Shown in pieces: positions 36,219 to 44,773 of a stretch of DNA of 64,000 bases (position 1 is its first letter; each line of letters starts with the position of its first letter). Source of the DNA: Thermoplasma acidophilum DSM 1728 (GTDB lineage Archaea > Thermoplasmatota > Thermoplasmata > Thermoplasmatales > Thermoplasmataceae). The notes below the pieces were generated by a model. The model did not search any database. It was not told where the DNA came from and worked only from the letters and a program-made list of their open reading frames with translations. The translations under genes and the position numbers were made by a program. The stretch spans positions 124,001-188,000 of the forward strand of contig NC_002578.1 of the NCBI RefSeq assembly GCF_000195915.1, written 5' to 3'.

Positions 36219-37332
36219 CGTAAAGCACCTCTATCTCCTTCATGATGCCATCGATATCCTTTGATCTGGAATGTGCCATTATCTTCATGGCAAGATCCGC
36301 AAGCCTTTCATCACCAAGGTACGCCCGAAAATATTCTCTGAGATCCGCCGTCTCCGTATGTATGTTAGGTATTTTCGGATCTTTCCTTATTTTTGGCCTT
36401 GAAAATATGGCGTTGTCGAACTTAGATATATCCTGCATGACTGTTTCCATGGATATATCCCCGTGAATCTCTAAGCCCACAAGCGGTTTCTTTTCGTTGT
36501 CCTTCACTCTCAGCGATGAAAGCTTCTCCGAAATTTCATGAACATAGTTATCCGCATCGCTCTCCACCCTGATCTGCGGCCTTACGCTTTTTAGCCTTAT
36601 GCGCTGCAGATCAACTTCGCCATTACTTATGTCAACTATGTTCACACCCTTTCCCTGCTTCAGGTAGCCGTTTATCTCATTCTCGCTCTTGATCTCGGTT
36701 GATCCTGCATACGATATGAGCGGCCCGATCCTCCGCTCCATGAAGTCATGCAGATGCCCCATGGCTATATAGGAGAAGTTCATTGGCAGATCGTCCATCT
36801 TTGCCTCGCACTGATCCGGTACGAAGAACGGATCTATGGCCTGATGCGACATCAGTATGCGATTCCTGTAGCCTTCCTCGATGTTCTCCGATCTTTTGTA
36901 CTCATCCTTCAGCCTAGTCTTCATGTATCCCTTCATGTTGGAGATGCCACCTATGAGAACGTCTTCGCCATCAAATTTTCTAACTGCATACTCGTAGGCA
37001 TCCCAGCCGAGTACATGGACACCCATAAAATCAAAGATACCAGCTGCAGGCTCCCCGTTCCTCCTGGGCCTGTCATGGTCTCCGAATATGACGAAGATCG
37101 GTATATTCCTAGCGTTAAGCTTCATAACGGCGTTTCTAAACTCCCTTATGGCTCTGTTTCCTGGCACCCATGTGTCGAAGAGGTCTCCGGTATGTATTAC
37201 GAAATCAACGCTGTTTTCCAGAGCTATGTCTATCGCTTCGTGAAAGGCATCGTAGAAGTCCTGCTCCCTTTCATCCAGCGTCAGGGATCTGTATCCTATA
37301 TGCGTATCAGAAAAGTGCATGAACCTAGGCAT
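36190..37332 (-). CDS. mre11: DNA double-strand break repair nuclease Mre11
   Basis: 380 aa manganese-dependent exo/endonuclease. Phosphoesterase motifs are visible: F-S-D-T-H-I-G (residues 7-13), H-T-G-D-L-F-D (about 46-52), F-G-D-H-D-R (about 83-88) and M-S-H-Q-A-I (about 165). Residues beyond ~230 form the capping and Rad50-binding regions, ending in a basic helical tail. The 3' end overlaps rad50 by 29 bp and the start is 5 bp from herA, so complex subunits are co-translated. Confidence 0.96.
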   Translation of the reverse strand: MPRFMHFSDTHIGYRSLTLDEREQDFYDAFHEAIDIALENSVDFVIHTGDLFDTWVPGNRAIREFRNAVMKLNARNIPIFVIFGDHDRPRRNGEPAAGIFDFMGVHVLGWDAYEYAVRKFDGEDVLIGGISNMKGYMKTRLKDEYKRSENIEEGYRNRILMSHQAIDPFFVPDQCEAKMDDLPMNFSYIAMGHLHDFMERRIGPLISYAGSTEIKSENEINGYLKQGKGVNIVDISNGEVDLQRIRLKSVRPQIRVESDADNYVHEISEKLSSLRVKDNEKKPLVGLEIHGDISMETVMQDISKFDNAIFSRPKIRKDPKIPNIHTETADLREYFRAYLGDERLADLAMKIMAHSRSKDIDGIMKEIEVLYGDNRQDSPD

Positions 37333-37337
37333 TCATA

Positions 37338-38882
37338 TCACTCCAGCAGCTTTCTGGTTCTGTCCTTTATGGCCGATGGATCCCGCATTTTCTCAGCTTC
37401 TTCTCTGGCCTTCTTCAGCAGCTCCGTTATATCAACGTCAACGCCACCCTCTTCCGTCTCCCTCTGCCTGATCTTGGCAATCGTGGGCATCTTGACTATT
37501 TCACCAATTATTATTGCCTCTCCTATATCCAATGAAGGCAGATCCTCCATGAGCGATGCGCTCATGTTCTCGCTGCTCTCCAGGATGGCCTTCTGATCCA
37601 CAGGATTCGTTATTCTCAGTATTATCTGTGAGTTGCACTGGCTTAGCACATCCTGATCGATCTTGCCAGGCCTCTGCGTTATTATTGCGAGGAATATGCC
37701 GAATTTCCTACCTTCTGCTGCGATCTTCTTTACCAGATCGTATAGCATCTTGGAAGCACCACCGCCCCTGTTCTTTTCGGGCGGAGCGAAATTGTGGGCC
37801 TCTTCAATGAACAGGAAGACCGGATACTCGAACGAGCCAGCAGTCTTGGCATCATATACCTGGCTTATGACCCTGTATGCGAAATAATTTGCAAGGCTCT
37901 GGTCAAGGCCGGACAGATCGATGACGCTCATCCTTGCCGGTGCAAGGTATTCGCCTATGTCCGTGGTCCTGGATCCGAAGATGTTCCTGATCCTGCGCAG
38001 ATACTTTATCCTGGCGGTTATGCGGTGTTCAACATCTACGCTCTCGCTCTTCTCTATGAATTCATCAACATCCTTTCTTCCGTGCAGCTCCTCCATGATC
38101 TTTTTGACAACGTTTGACTGGTTCACATAATTTTCATGTATGCCCATTATATCGCAAACTTCTTCATAGTTGAGATCCTGGAATCTTATGGTGAATTCAT
38201 CCACCTTCCCGAGCTTGTCCGTGTATCGCCCAGTGCTCATGGGCGTGCGGAAAACCCTTATGCTGTCTCTGTAGATCTGGTTCTGGCTGTTCTTCATTAG
38301 CACGTAATCCGCATGGGGATCTAGAACTATGATGGATGCACCCTTCTTCAGTAGTTCCTCCATTATCACGCCAGCGGTGTGGCTTTTTCCAGCCCCAGTC
38401 TGCGCTATTATGGCGAGATGCCTCCTCAGCCCGTTTATATTTGCAAAGACCTTGACGTCAGGCTGATCCGCCAGATGCCCAAGAAACAGCGATCTGTCAT
38501 CATCAAACTTCAGTATGTTCTCCAGCACGTCCTTTCCAGCCCTGTACACAGGCTGGCCCGGCCTTATCAGATAACGAGATCTCGAGATCTTGCCATCCTT
38601 AACGCTCCCGATTATGCGAACCACGCACAGATCCACGTTGTCGTTCATCCTGTTCTCGGAGTATTTTCTAACACTGTTGTAGTCTATGCGATCGTTGAGG
38701 AGATCGCTTCTGGAAACAAGATCCTCCACCCTTCCGAGGATAAGATCCTCATACGCCAAAATGTAGACGTATTCCCACTTCTTAACCTGTATCTCCGGGT
38801 TCACAACAAACATGAAAGATTCCGATCTGTTATCTCCAACCGTATATCCTATCTCATATCCTGATCCTTGCACGCCTCTCAC
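37338..38882 (-). CDS. herA: Bipolar DNA translocase/helicase HerA
   Basis: 514 aa hexameric ATPase of the FtsK/HerA superfamily. The N-terminal HAS barrel (residues 1-130) precedes Walker A A-Q-T-G-A-G-K-S-H (160-168), Walker B V-F-L-F-I-E-E-A-H-N and a sensor I-I-T-Q-R-P-G-K. Together with NurA it unwinds and digests DNA ends prepared by Mre11-Rad50. GTG 38882 is the start; it lies 29 bp inside nurA. No earlier or nearby ATG suits the family's N-terminal strand (E-I-G-Y-T-V-G-D). Confidence 0.96.
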   Translation of the reverse strand: MRGVQGSGYEIGYTVGDNRSESFMFVVNPEIQVKKWEYVYILAYEDLILGRVEDLVSRSDLLNDRIDYNSVRKYSENRMNDNVDLCVVRIIGSVKDGKISRSRYLIRPGQPVYRAGKDVLENILKFDDDRSLFLGHLADQPDVKVFANINGLRRHLAIIAQTGAGKSHTAGVIMEELLKKGASIIVLDPHADYVLMKNSQNQIYRDSIRVFRTPMSTGRYTDKLGKVDEFTIRFQDLNYEEVCDIMGIHENYVNQSNVVKKIMEELHGRKDVDEFIEKSESVDVEHRITARIKYLRRIRNIFGSRTTDIGEYLAPARMSVIDLSGLDQSLANYFAYRVISQVYDAKTAGSFEYPVFLFIEEAHNFAPPEKNRGGGASKMLYDLVKKIAAEGRKFGIFLAIITQRPGKIDQDVLSQCNSQIILRITNPVDQKAILESSENMSASLMEDLPSLDIGEAIIIGEIVKMPTIAKIRQRETEEGGVDVDITELLKKAREEAEKMRDPSAIKDRTRKLLE

Positions 38883-39858
38883 CTCTGGTTTCGTAGAAGG
38901 GTATTCCGGTCACCCTCTCAAACTCCTTCAGATACACATTTTCAACCTCGCTTTTCCTGAACTTCACCATGTTGTCTATATCGGAGAGCCACAGGTTGTA
39001 CACCTTGTATCCGGTATAGCCGTACATCATAACCTGGAGCACGGTTTCGAACGGAACATGTGCACCGAAAACTTCAAACCTTATCGGAACGTCCTCCATT
39101 CTCGGCAGCAGATCGGAAACCATGAGATCGAACTTCATATTTCCTATGTTCATATTCACCAGCATAGGCTTCACGTACCCAGGCTTCTCTGCAAGGGATT
39201 TTATGATGTAATGATCGAAATGCCAGCTGTTTCTTTCGGCCTCCACAAGCGGGTTTTGCTCTGCTTCTCCCAGCAGCGTATCCCTGAGCATCCTGGATCT
39301 TGTAGATTTGGAAACAAATACTAGCGTAGTCTTCTTTGCCGCAGCTTCCAGAAGGCTTCGCAGGCCCATGCAGTAATCTTCATCCGCATCTATTGAAGCC
39401 TGATAGTTCTGGCATCTTCCTATCCTACCCATAAGAGAACCGTCTACCAGGGCTATATCCGGAGATTCCGAAGCTAGCAATTTCATCAAGCTTCTGTGCT
39501 CGGAGGATTCCATCATAATTATGGTTTCCCTCTTGACCTCTTCGGGTGTAACAGAGGCTATCGATGACTTGAAATCCACATAGACCCTGCCTTGGATCTT
39601 TGAATATGAACGTACGAGTATGAAGAAAGGCCCGCTGTAAAGTTCCCTGGAGAATTCGCTGCTGTCAGTCGCCGATATTGAGACCGATTTCACATCCAGA
39701 TTCTGTTCAGGCAGTTCAGCATATCGATTCATGAAAGGTTCTCTGTATATACCCCTCAGCGGAGAATCTACTGGCATAATCATGGCGTCCCTTATGTTGC
39801 TGGCGTTGCGCCTGAGATACTCTCGGTATTGCGTGAATGCGTCAGAATCAAAGCTCAT
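38854..39858 (-). CDS. nurA: 5'-to-3' nuclease NurA
   Basis: 334 aa. RNase H-like nuclease that works with HerA in end resection. The V-S-I-S-A-T-D-S-S strand (near residue 45) and A-L-V-D-G-S-L-M-G (about 145) supply the conserved acidic residues; V-Y-L-K-E-F-E-R-V-T-G-I-P-F-Y-E-T-R-G near the end is typical. It is the first gene of the operon. A TATA-like agttaaataga lies about 30 nt before ATG 39858 (around 39883-39893, minus strand). Confidence 0.92.
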   Translation of the reverse strand: MSFDSDAFTQYREYLRRNASNIRDAMIMPVDSPLRGIYREPFMNRYAELPEQNLDVKSVSISATDSSEFSRELYSGPFFILVRSYSKIQGRVYVDFKSSIASVTPEEVKRETIIMMESSEHRSLMKLLASESPDIALVDGSLMGRIGRCQNYQASIDADEDYCMGLRSLLEAAAKKTTLVFVSKSTRSRMLRDTLLGEAEQNPLVEAERNSWHFDHYIIKSLAEKPGYVKPMLVNMNIGNMKFDLMVSDLLPRMEDVPIRFEVFGAHVPFETVLQVMMYGYTGYKVYNLWLSDIDNMVKFRKSEVENVYLKEFERVTGIPFYETRGERRARIRI

Positions 39859-39944
39859 GCACTACAAGTAAACGTAATATCTATTTAACTTTAAGTTAAA
39901 GGAATTTCTGCCACAGCATTCTTTAGAACGGTGATATTGCATAA

Positions 39945-40230
39945 CGCCAGACGACTGCGGTTGCATTTATGAGAAAGTTAGGGGTTCGGAGAAAGCAGTA
40001 AAGCTCCGATATTGAGGCATGAGACACACGGACTTCGCATTGATAGAAAACTTTACAAATGATTGATAGGAATCTCAAAGCAGCAATAAATATACTAATA
40101 TTAAGTTCGATAAAAAATAGGGCTGATGCGGTCCGAACTTACGTCTGTGGAGATACCGCCGGCGGGATACCATCATGACGGTATTGGTCGCGTGTCGTTG
40201 AATCAGGAAGAAGCTCGAAGCTTCGGCTGA
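39945..40230 (+). pseudogene. tnpB: 3' relic of a tnpB gene (IS200/IS605 family)
   Basis: In one frame I-D-R-N-L-K-A-A-I-N-I-L (from 40062) matches the last RuvC block of TnpB, D-R-D-x-N-A-A-x-N-I, and continues to A-D-A-V-R-T-Y-V-C-G-D. After a frame change S-L-N-Q-E-E-A-R-S-F-G ends at TGA 40228, the usual TnpB tail. The zinc-ribbon part upstream (about 39945-40060) is only weakly readable and has lost its Cys codons. The N-terminal two thirds are absent, so no enzyme is made. It lies between the nurA promoter and a dehydrogenase gene. Confidence 0.7.
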
Positions 40231-40243
40231 GGAGTAGCTCACC
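40205..40243 (+). mobile_element. Probable right end of the IS605-type element
   Basis: The stretch ggaagaagctcgaagcttc followed by ggctgaggagtagctcac overlaps the tnpB stop and has the GAAGCTTC palindrome and GTAGCTCAC ending commonly seen at IS605-type right ends. In live elements this region is also the 3' part of the guide (omega) RNA. Confidence 0.45.
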
Positions 40244-40301
40244 GAATATGTACCGTCTTCAGAACGGTAATTTTAGTATAACATGAATGGATGGAGGCTT
40301 C

Positions 40302-41159
40302 ATGCAGAAAAAAGTTCTTCTGGTTGGTCTGGGTGTCATGGGTTCAAGGATAGCGGCCAACTTTGCCTCGGCCGGGAAACTTGCAGGCGTATATGACAGG
40401 AATGTGGATAAGGCAAAGAATACGGCTTCGATGCTGAAGGTTGGCTTCTACAGGGATCTCGGAGAAGCCGTTAAAAATAGCGATATCATAGTAACGATGC
40501 TTTATGACGACAGATCCGTCAAGGAAGTCTACTCACAGATGGAACAGGGCGTTCAAGGGAAGGTATTCATAGACATGTCTACCATATCGCCTGACACGTC
40601 CATCGAGATTGCGAAGAGGATAAAGGAAAAAGGGGGAAAGATGTATGATGCGCCGGTGATAGGCACATCGATAGCTGTGGAGAAGAAAGCGCTAGTAGTT
40701 CTTGTTGGTGGAGATCTATCCGGATACGATGAAGTGCGGGATCTGATCTCGGCCACTGCAAACCAGGTTGTCTATATGGGAGACAACGGTTCAGGGCTCT
40801 ACGCGAAACTGGTGAACAATCTATTCCTCGGCTCCTACATGGCGTCGCTAGCCGAGGCTGTCCGATTCGGAAGAAAGAATGGAATTCCGGACAGCACCAT
40901 ATCAGATGTGCTCACGAAATACTCCAGTGCAAGGTCTCCGACATCGGATCTGAAGGTGCCAAAGATGATTTCCGAAGACTACAGTGTCCAGTTTTCAATC
41001 AAGAATATGCTGAAGGATATGGAGATAGTTGACAGGATGGCTTCAGAAAAGCGCATTGCCCTTCCAGTGGCGTCACTGGCATTGCAGCTTTTCCGGTACC
41101 TGATGGATTCTGGGTATGGCGAAGAGGACATAGCGGCAATATACAGGGCCCTGAGGTGA
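40302..41159 (+). CDS. Beta-hydroxyacid dehydrogenase (3-hydroxyisobutyrate/6-phosphogluconate DH superfamily)
   Basis: 285 aa. Rossmann fold with V-G-L-G-V-M-G (residues 8-14), the substrate loop D-A-P-V-I-G-T-S-I-A-V-E near 120, and catalytic Lys in A-K-L-V-N-N near 167. Members oxidise small 3-hydroxyacids (3-hydroxyisobutyrate, tartronate semialdehyde reductase, succinic semialdehyde). The usual D-A-P-V-x-G-G reads G-T here, so exact substrate is open. ATG 40302 is chosen because GGAGG (40293-40297) lies 4 nt before it; a TATA-like run is at 40270-40280. The flavoprotein gene starts 8 nt after its stop. Confidence 0.85.
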   Translation: MQKKVLLVGLGVMGSRIAANFASAGKLAGVYDRNVDKAKNTASMLKVGFYRDLGEAVKNSDIIVTMLYDDRSVKEVYSQMEQGVQGKVFIDMSTISPDTSIEIAKRIKEKGGKMYDAPVIGTSIAVEKKALVVLVGGDLSGYDEVRDLISATANQVVYMGDNGSGLYAKLVNNLFLGSYMASLAEAVRFGRKNGIPDSTISDVLTKYSSARSPTSDLKVPKMISEDYSVQFSIKNMLKDMEIVDRMASEKRIALPVASLALQLFRYLMDSGYGEEDIAAIYRALR

Positions 41160-41166
41160 TCCGGAG

Positions 41167-42813
41167 TTGGTTTTGGCATCAGAACCGGGTTACATAGGCA
41201 CGGTGAGGATAAGGAACAGGCTGGTCATGTCACCAATGATATCGAACATGGCCGATCCAGACGGCAACACAAACGAGAATCACATCTCATACCTGGAGGA
41301 GAGGGCTAAGGGCGGTGCAGGCCTCATAATAACCGAATATACGTATGTTGACAGGAGATCCGGAATAGGCTCCAGAAACCAGATGGGCATGTATGATGAG
41401 AGGCAGATACCCAAATTCTCAAGGCTAACTGAGAGGATCCATGCGCATGGGGCCAAGATATTTGTGCAGCTGGTGCATGCCGGCGCAAAGGCCATTGGGG
41501 CGATCAATGAGTACAAAATAGCCCCATCCAAAACGAATTTCGACCCATCCGTTAGGGAGATGGATGCCTCTGATATTGAGGATGTCATATCAGCATACAG
41601 GAAGGCGGCGAATATAGCTGAAAGATCGGGTTTTGACGGTATTGAGATACACGGGGCACATGGATACCTTGTGGACGAATTTCTCTCGCCATGGTGGAAC
41701 AAGCGCACTGACAGGTACGGAGGATCCTTTGAGAACAGGATAAGGTTTGCCCAGGAAGTCATTGACGCGGTCAGATCCGAGGTGGACATACCTGTTGGCA
41801 TACGCATAAGCCTTTACGAAGATGAGGAGGATGGCTACAGCCCTGATTATGGCATGAAGATAGCGGAATCGATCAGAAACATAGATTACGTGCATGTTTC
41901 AGCTGGAAACAATGAACCTCCCGGATCGTCTGCATCTTTCTATTCGCCGCATGCACATATATTTCAGAAGCTGCGGGGAAGTACAGGAAAAACATTGATT
42001 GTTGCCGGATCGATAACTGCAAGGGAGGACGTTGATCTTGTTCTTTCCGCGGCCGATTTTGTAGCCGTGGGAAGGGCCATGCTCGCCGATCCATATTTCC
42101 CCATGAAGATCATCACCGGAAAGGGAGAAATCCGCCCATGCATCAGGTGCAATCAGGGATGCAGGAATCTGGCGTATGGTGAGGTGCGGTGCACGGTGAA
42201 TCCGTACTTCGTTGTTCCAGAGCCGAGGAAGATCTATAAAGGAGAGGTTGTCGTGGTTGGCGCCGGAGTTAAGGGGCTTGAAGCATCGCTTTACGCGGCA
42301 AAGTCTGGCCTTAAGGTTGTGATATACGAAAAGGAAGACAGGATAGGCGGGCAGATCAACAGCATATTCGATGCATCCAAGGCCAGGGAATTCAGGCAGC
42401 TCCTGGATTATTATGGCAGAACAATAAAAAAATACGGAATCGACGTGAGGCTGGGTGAACGTTACAGCGGTGACGGAATATATTGCCTGCCGGATACTGT
42501 CTATCCAGATCTTCCCGACAAGGATGAGATATGGATAGATTCCAACGTCTACATGTACCATGACCTTGCCCTGAGATACGCCGCGGAACACAAAGTTTAC
42601 CTATCTTCATACAGTCTGACAAGCCTTGACAGAGCCAGAAGGAAGGCTTATGCTAATATCGCGAGAAAGGCCGGCGTTACAATAGTGGACACCGCGGATC
42701 ACTATGATGTTAGCATACATGATCGGAATCAATACGACATATACCAGGCCATGCTGTCTGGGATCGAAGCGATGAGGTCACATATAGCGGCATCTGAAAA
42801 TGAATATCTCTAA
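41167..42813 (+). CDS. Old Yellow Enzyme/2,4-dienoyl-CoA reductase-like flavoprotein with shortened C-terminus
   Basis: 548 aa. The N-terminal FMN barrel has I-E-I-H-G-A-H-G-Y-L-V-D-E-F-L-S-P and N-K-R-T-D-R-Y-G-G-S-F-E-N-R. A four-Cys set C325-x2-C328-x3-C332 plus a Cys near 344 should hold a [4Fe-4S] cluster. Then V-V-V-V-G-A-G-V-K-G-L-E-A begins the FAD domain (about 363). Typical members have ~640-670 aa; here the NADPH-binding part is replaced by a shorter tail without the second G-x-G-x-x-G. It may use another electron donor. Starts with TTG 8 nt after the dehydrogenase stop; the two form an operon. Confidence 0.82.
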   Translation: MVLASEPGYIGTVRIRNRLVMSPMISNMADPDGNTNENHISYLEERAKGGAGLIITEYTYVDRRSGIGSRNQMGMYDERQIPKFSRLTERIHAHGAKIFVQLVHAGAKAIGAINEYKIAPSKTNFDPSVREMDASDIEDVISAYRKAANIAERSGFDGIEIHGAHGYLVDEFLSPWWNKRTDRYGGSFENRIRFAQEVIDAVRSEVDIPVGIRISLYEDEEDGYSPDYGMKIAESIRNIDYVHVSAGNNEPPGSSASFYSPHAHIFQKLRGSTGKTLIVAGSITAREDVDLVLSAADFVAVGRAMLADPYFPMKIITGKGEIRPCIRCNQGCRNLAYGEVRCTVNPYFVVPEPRKIYKGEVVVVGAGVKGLEASLYAAKSGLKVVIYEKEDRIGGQINSIFDASKAREFRQLLDYYGRTIKKYGIDVRLGERYSGDGIYCLPDTVYPDLPDKDEIWIDSNVYMYHDLALRYAAEHKVYLSSYSLTSLDRARRKAYANIARKAGVTIVDTADHYDVSIHDRNQYDIYQAMLSGIEAMRSHIAASENEYL

Positions 42814-43129
42814 ATCTCCCCACGCGGATCTGGTCATAAAATTAAAAGGCCAGGTCTGTGTAGGTTCAAGTTTTCCATTGCTTTGCATAAGATCTAAGCT
42901 GAAATTTATGGTGAAATTCTGGTTTGGCGTAAGTGACAAAAACTCATCTTATGTGAAAATATATGGATTTCTTACAACGGAAAAAATTCAAAATTCTACG
43001 CGTGCATGGAGATAGCTTCATATGGCTTCTGCGGTTTAAATCAGCACAAGCGAATCCGATGTTCTAGATAAAAAACTCAAGAACATGGATCGTTCTTAGG
43101 ATCGGAAGTCTGGGTAATTCAACCACACC
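42814..43129. other. 316-bp spacer, no gene supported
   Basis: A 71-codon frame (42800-43015) overlaps the flavoprotein end and has no recognisable features. AAGAAC-N7-GTTCTT (43079-43097) is a small inverted repeat near the convergent membrane-protein gene and could be a transcription-end structure. Confidence 0.4.
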
Positions 43130-43552
43130 CTATATTATTATGCCAATCTGATTTTTCAGGTATGGCGATCCCACAAAGTGCCCGTGTATCATGCCTATGT
43201 GTATGACAGGGAACAGGAAAACGCCCAGCAATAGCGATATCACCACTGCTATGAATATTGCGATTATCGCAAGTGCAAGCGAATCTATCCATCCTATTCT
43301 GTAAACTTCCTTGAAGACCCAGAGAGACCCTATGAAACCGAATATCATGCCTATAAATGGCGTGAACAGCGAAAAAACAAAGAAGAAAATGTAGAATATT
43401 ATGATAGAGAGAAGCGTTGCAGCCATAGCCTGGCCAAACGTAGACCTCTTTGAAACAACCTTTCCGGCTATCCACACAGGCACAGAAGCAATTATCAATG
43501 TTAGTATTATAGCAATGACGAAGGCTATGAAGTCTCCGATTATAACTAGCAC
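43130..43552 (-). CDS. Small integral membrane protein, unknown function
   Basis: 140 aa with four hydrophobic segments (about residues 2-26, 42-66, 68-84 and 91-117) and little else. A V-V-S-K-R-S-T-F-G-Q-A segment lies between helices one and two. No motif for transport or catalysis. Starts with GTG 43552. It is 55 bp downstream of the SpoIIM-like gene on the same strand, so co-expression and a shared membrane role are likely. Confidence 0.7.
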   Translation of the reverse strand: MLVIIGDFIAFVIAIILTLIIASVPVWIAGKVVSKRSTFGQAMAATLLSIIIFYIFFFVFSLFTPFIGMIFGFIGSLWVFKEVYRIGWIDSLALAIIAIFIAVVISLLLGVFLFPVIHIGMIHGHFVGSPYLKNQIGIII

Positions 43553-43607
43553 GGCCCTATATATCCTTTCTATTTAAAAAAGTTGGCAGTGGTGAATATG
43601 ACGCGCA

Positions 43608-44378
43608 TTATGCTGTATTTTTCATCTCAGATCTGAACCTGCTGACTGCATACCGCACCACTACGATGAATATCGCAATTATGATCACGTAAGGGATCCA
43701 TGTTATGAAAAGAATTCCCAGGTTCTTTGAGCTTTCCAGTGCTATGGTCCAGGATTCGAATATACCGGCGGTGAGCAGTTCCAGCCCAACCATGAGCCAG
43801 ACTATTATCGCCGTTTTTATCTCCTTTCTGAACGACCTCCTGAACAGAGAGGCGATCAGGAAGCCCCCTTCAGTTGAAGCTATGGCGTATGATGGAAGCT
43901 CCAGCCATGAGTATGGAAGGAGAAGTAGCGATAGCAGTGCCAATGGCCCTGTAACACCTTGTGAGACCGCGAGTGCATTCAGTACTATTGCAGTTGAATA
44001 AGTAGATATTATGAAGAAAATTTGCCCTATAACCGGTATGATCTCTATGCTGGCGATCTCATAGTTATGAGAGAATATGGAGAAGGATCTGACTATAAGA
44101 GGCAGCGATCGAACGGCTTGCAGGCTAGGTTCGTTCTGGCCCACGATCTGGCTCGCCGTGGATCCGGACATCGGCAGGGCTGACAGCGCAAACATCAGCG
44201 CAAGCTCGCCGATGAATACGAGGACCATTGCAAGTATCCTCTGCCTTGAGAATATCCGCACGAATGCAGCCTTCCATGTATCCTCATTGACGGCTGGGAA
44301 CCTGTATCCGCAGACTGGGCACTGTTCTGTCCCCTCAGGAACCAGATTTCCACACTGAGGGCACTGAATATCCTTCAT
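43608..44378 (-). CDS. Zinc-ribbon plus SpoIIM-like (DUF95) membrane protein
   Basis: 256 aa. An N-terminal zinc ribbon has C6-x2-C9 and C20-x2-C23. About five or six membrane helices follow. F-S-H-N-Y-E-I-A-S-I-E near residue 105 and L-L-P-Y-S-W-L-E-L-P-S-Y-A-I-A near 155 match the conserved N and H/E-L-P motifs of the SpoIIM/DUF95 family. The family's job in archaea is not known; ribbon and channel-like domain together suggest a regulatory membrane protein. Forms a pair with the 43130-43552 gene. Confidence 0.72.
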   Translation of the reverse strand: MKDIQCPQCGNLVPEGTEQCPVCGYRFPAVNEDTWKAAFVRIFSRQRILAMVLVFIGELALMFALSALPMSGSTASQIVGQNEPSLQAVRSLPLIVRSFSIFSHNYEIASIEIIPVIGQIFFIISTYSTAIVLNALAVSQGVTGPLALLSLLLLPYSWLELPSYAIASTEGGFLIASLFRRSFRKEIKTAIIVWLMVGLELLTAGIFESWTIALESSKNLGILFITWIPYVIIIAIFIVVVRYAVSRFRSEMKNTA

Positions 44379-44450
44379 ACATACAAAAAATGGAAAAGCA
44401 CAATATTAAAGTTTTTAAAATAAAAAATTAATATTCAAATAAATATACTA

Positions 44451-44711
44451 TCACAGCAATTTCTGGGTTGCAAAGATCTCGTGCTTCGTCGGCGGGTTAA
44501 CCTTCTCCATGAGGCTCTTGAAATCCTCAAGGCTAGGTGCCTCCCACTCGCATATTGCCATCCTTTCGTCGCCTATGACGTTGACGGATTTGAGTGTGAA
44601 TCCGGCTGGCAACTTGCCGTTCTTCTGCATGTCTATGATGCTTCCGACAACCTTGAACGCCTCATCCTGGTTCTTTCCCTTCCATCTGTGCTCCACTATC
44701 AGTGAAACCAT
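44451..44711 (-). CDS. Small alpha/beta protein, hypothetical (DUF3303-like?)
   Basis: 86 aa. Predicted beta-alpha-beta order: V-S-L-I-V-E-H-R-W, a charged helix, L-P-A-G-F-T-L-K-S-V-N-V-I, A-I-C-E-W-E-A-P and a final helix. This ferredoxin-like layout resembles small stress-type domains such as DUF3303, but I am not sure. ATG 44711 is 26 nt from a TATA-like ctttaattaag on the minus strand (44731-44743), so the transcript is leaderless. It is divergent from the HTH regulator. Confidence 0.65.
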   Translation of the reverse strand: MVSLIVEHRWKGKNQDEAFKVVGSIIDMQKNGKLPAGFTLKSVNVIGDERMAICEWEAPSLEDFKSLMEKVNPPTKHEIFATQKLL

Positions 44712-44730
44712 TTCATATCACCATGTTCAT

Positions 44731-44753
44731 GAACTTAATTAAAGATATATAAA
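44731..44753. promoter_or_regulatory. Back-to-back TATA boxes between two small genes
   Basis: Minus-strand ctttaattaag serves ATG 44711, and plus-strand atatataaa (44745-44753) serves ATG 44774. The two boxes touch, so binding of TBP to one could hinder the other. The plus box overlaps an alternative ATG at 44753, which argues against that start. Confidence 0.55.
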
Positions 44754-44773
44754 TGATGCCGGTATGTGACGGT

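Noticed and set aside
42800-43015. 71-codon frame after the flavoprotein gene
   Set aside because: It overlaps the flavoprotein's 3' end, has no convincing promoter and no recognisable domain.
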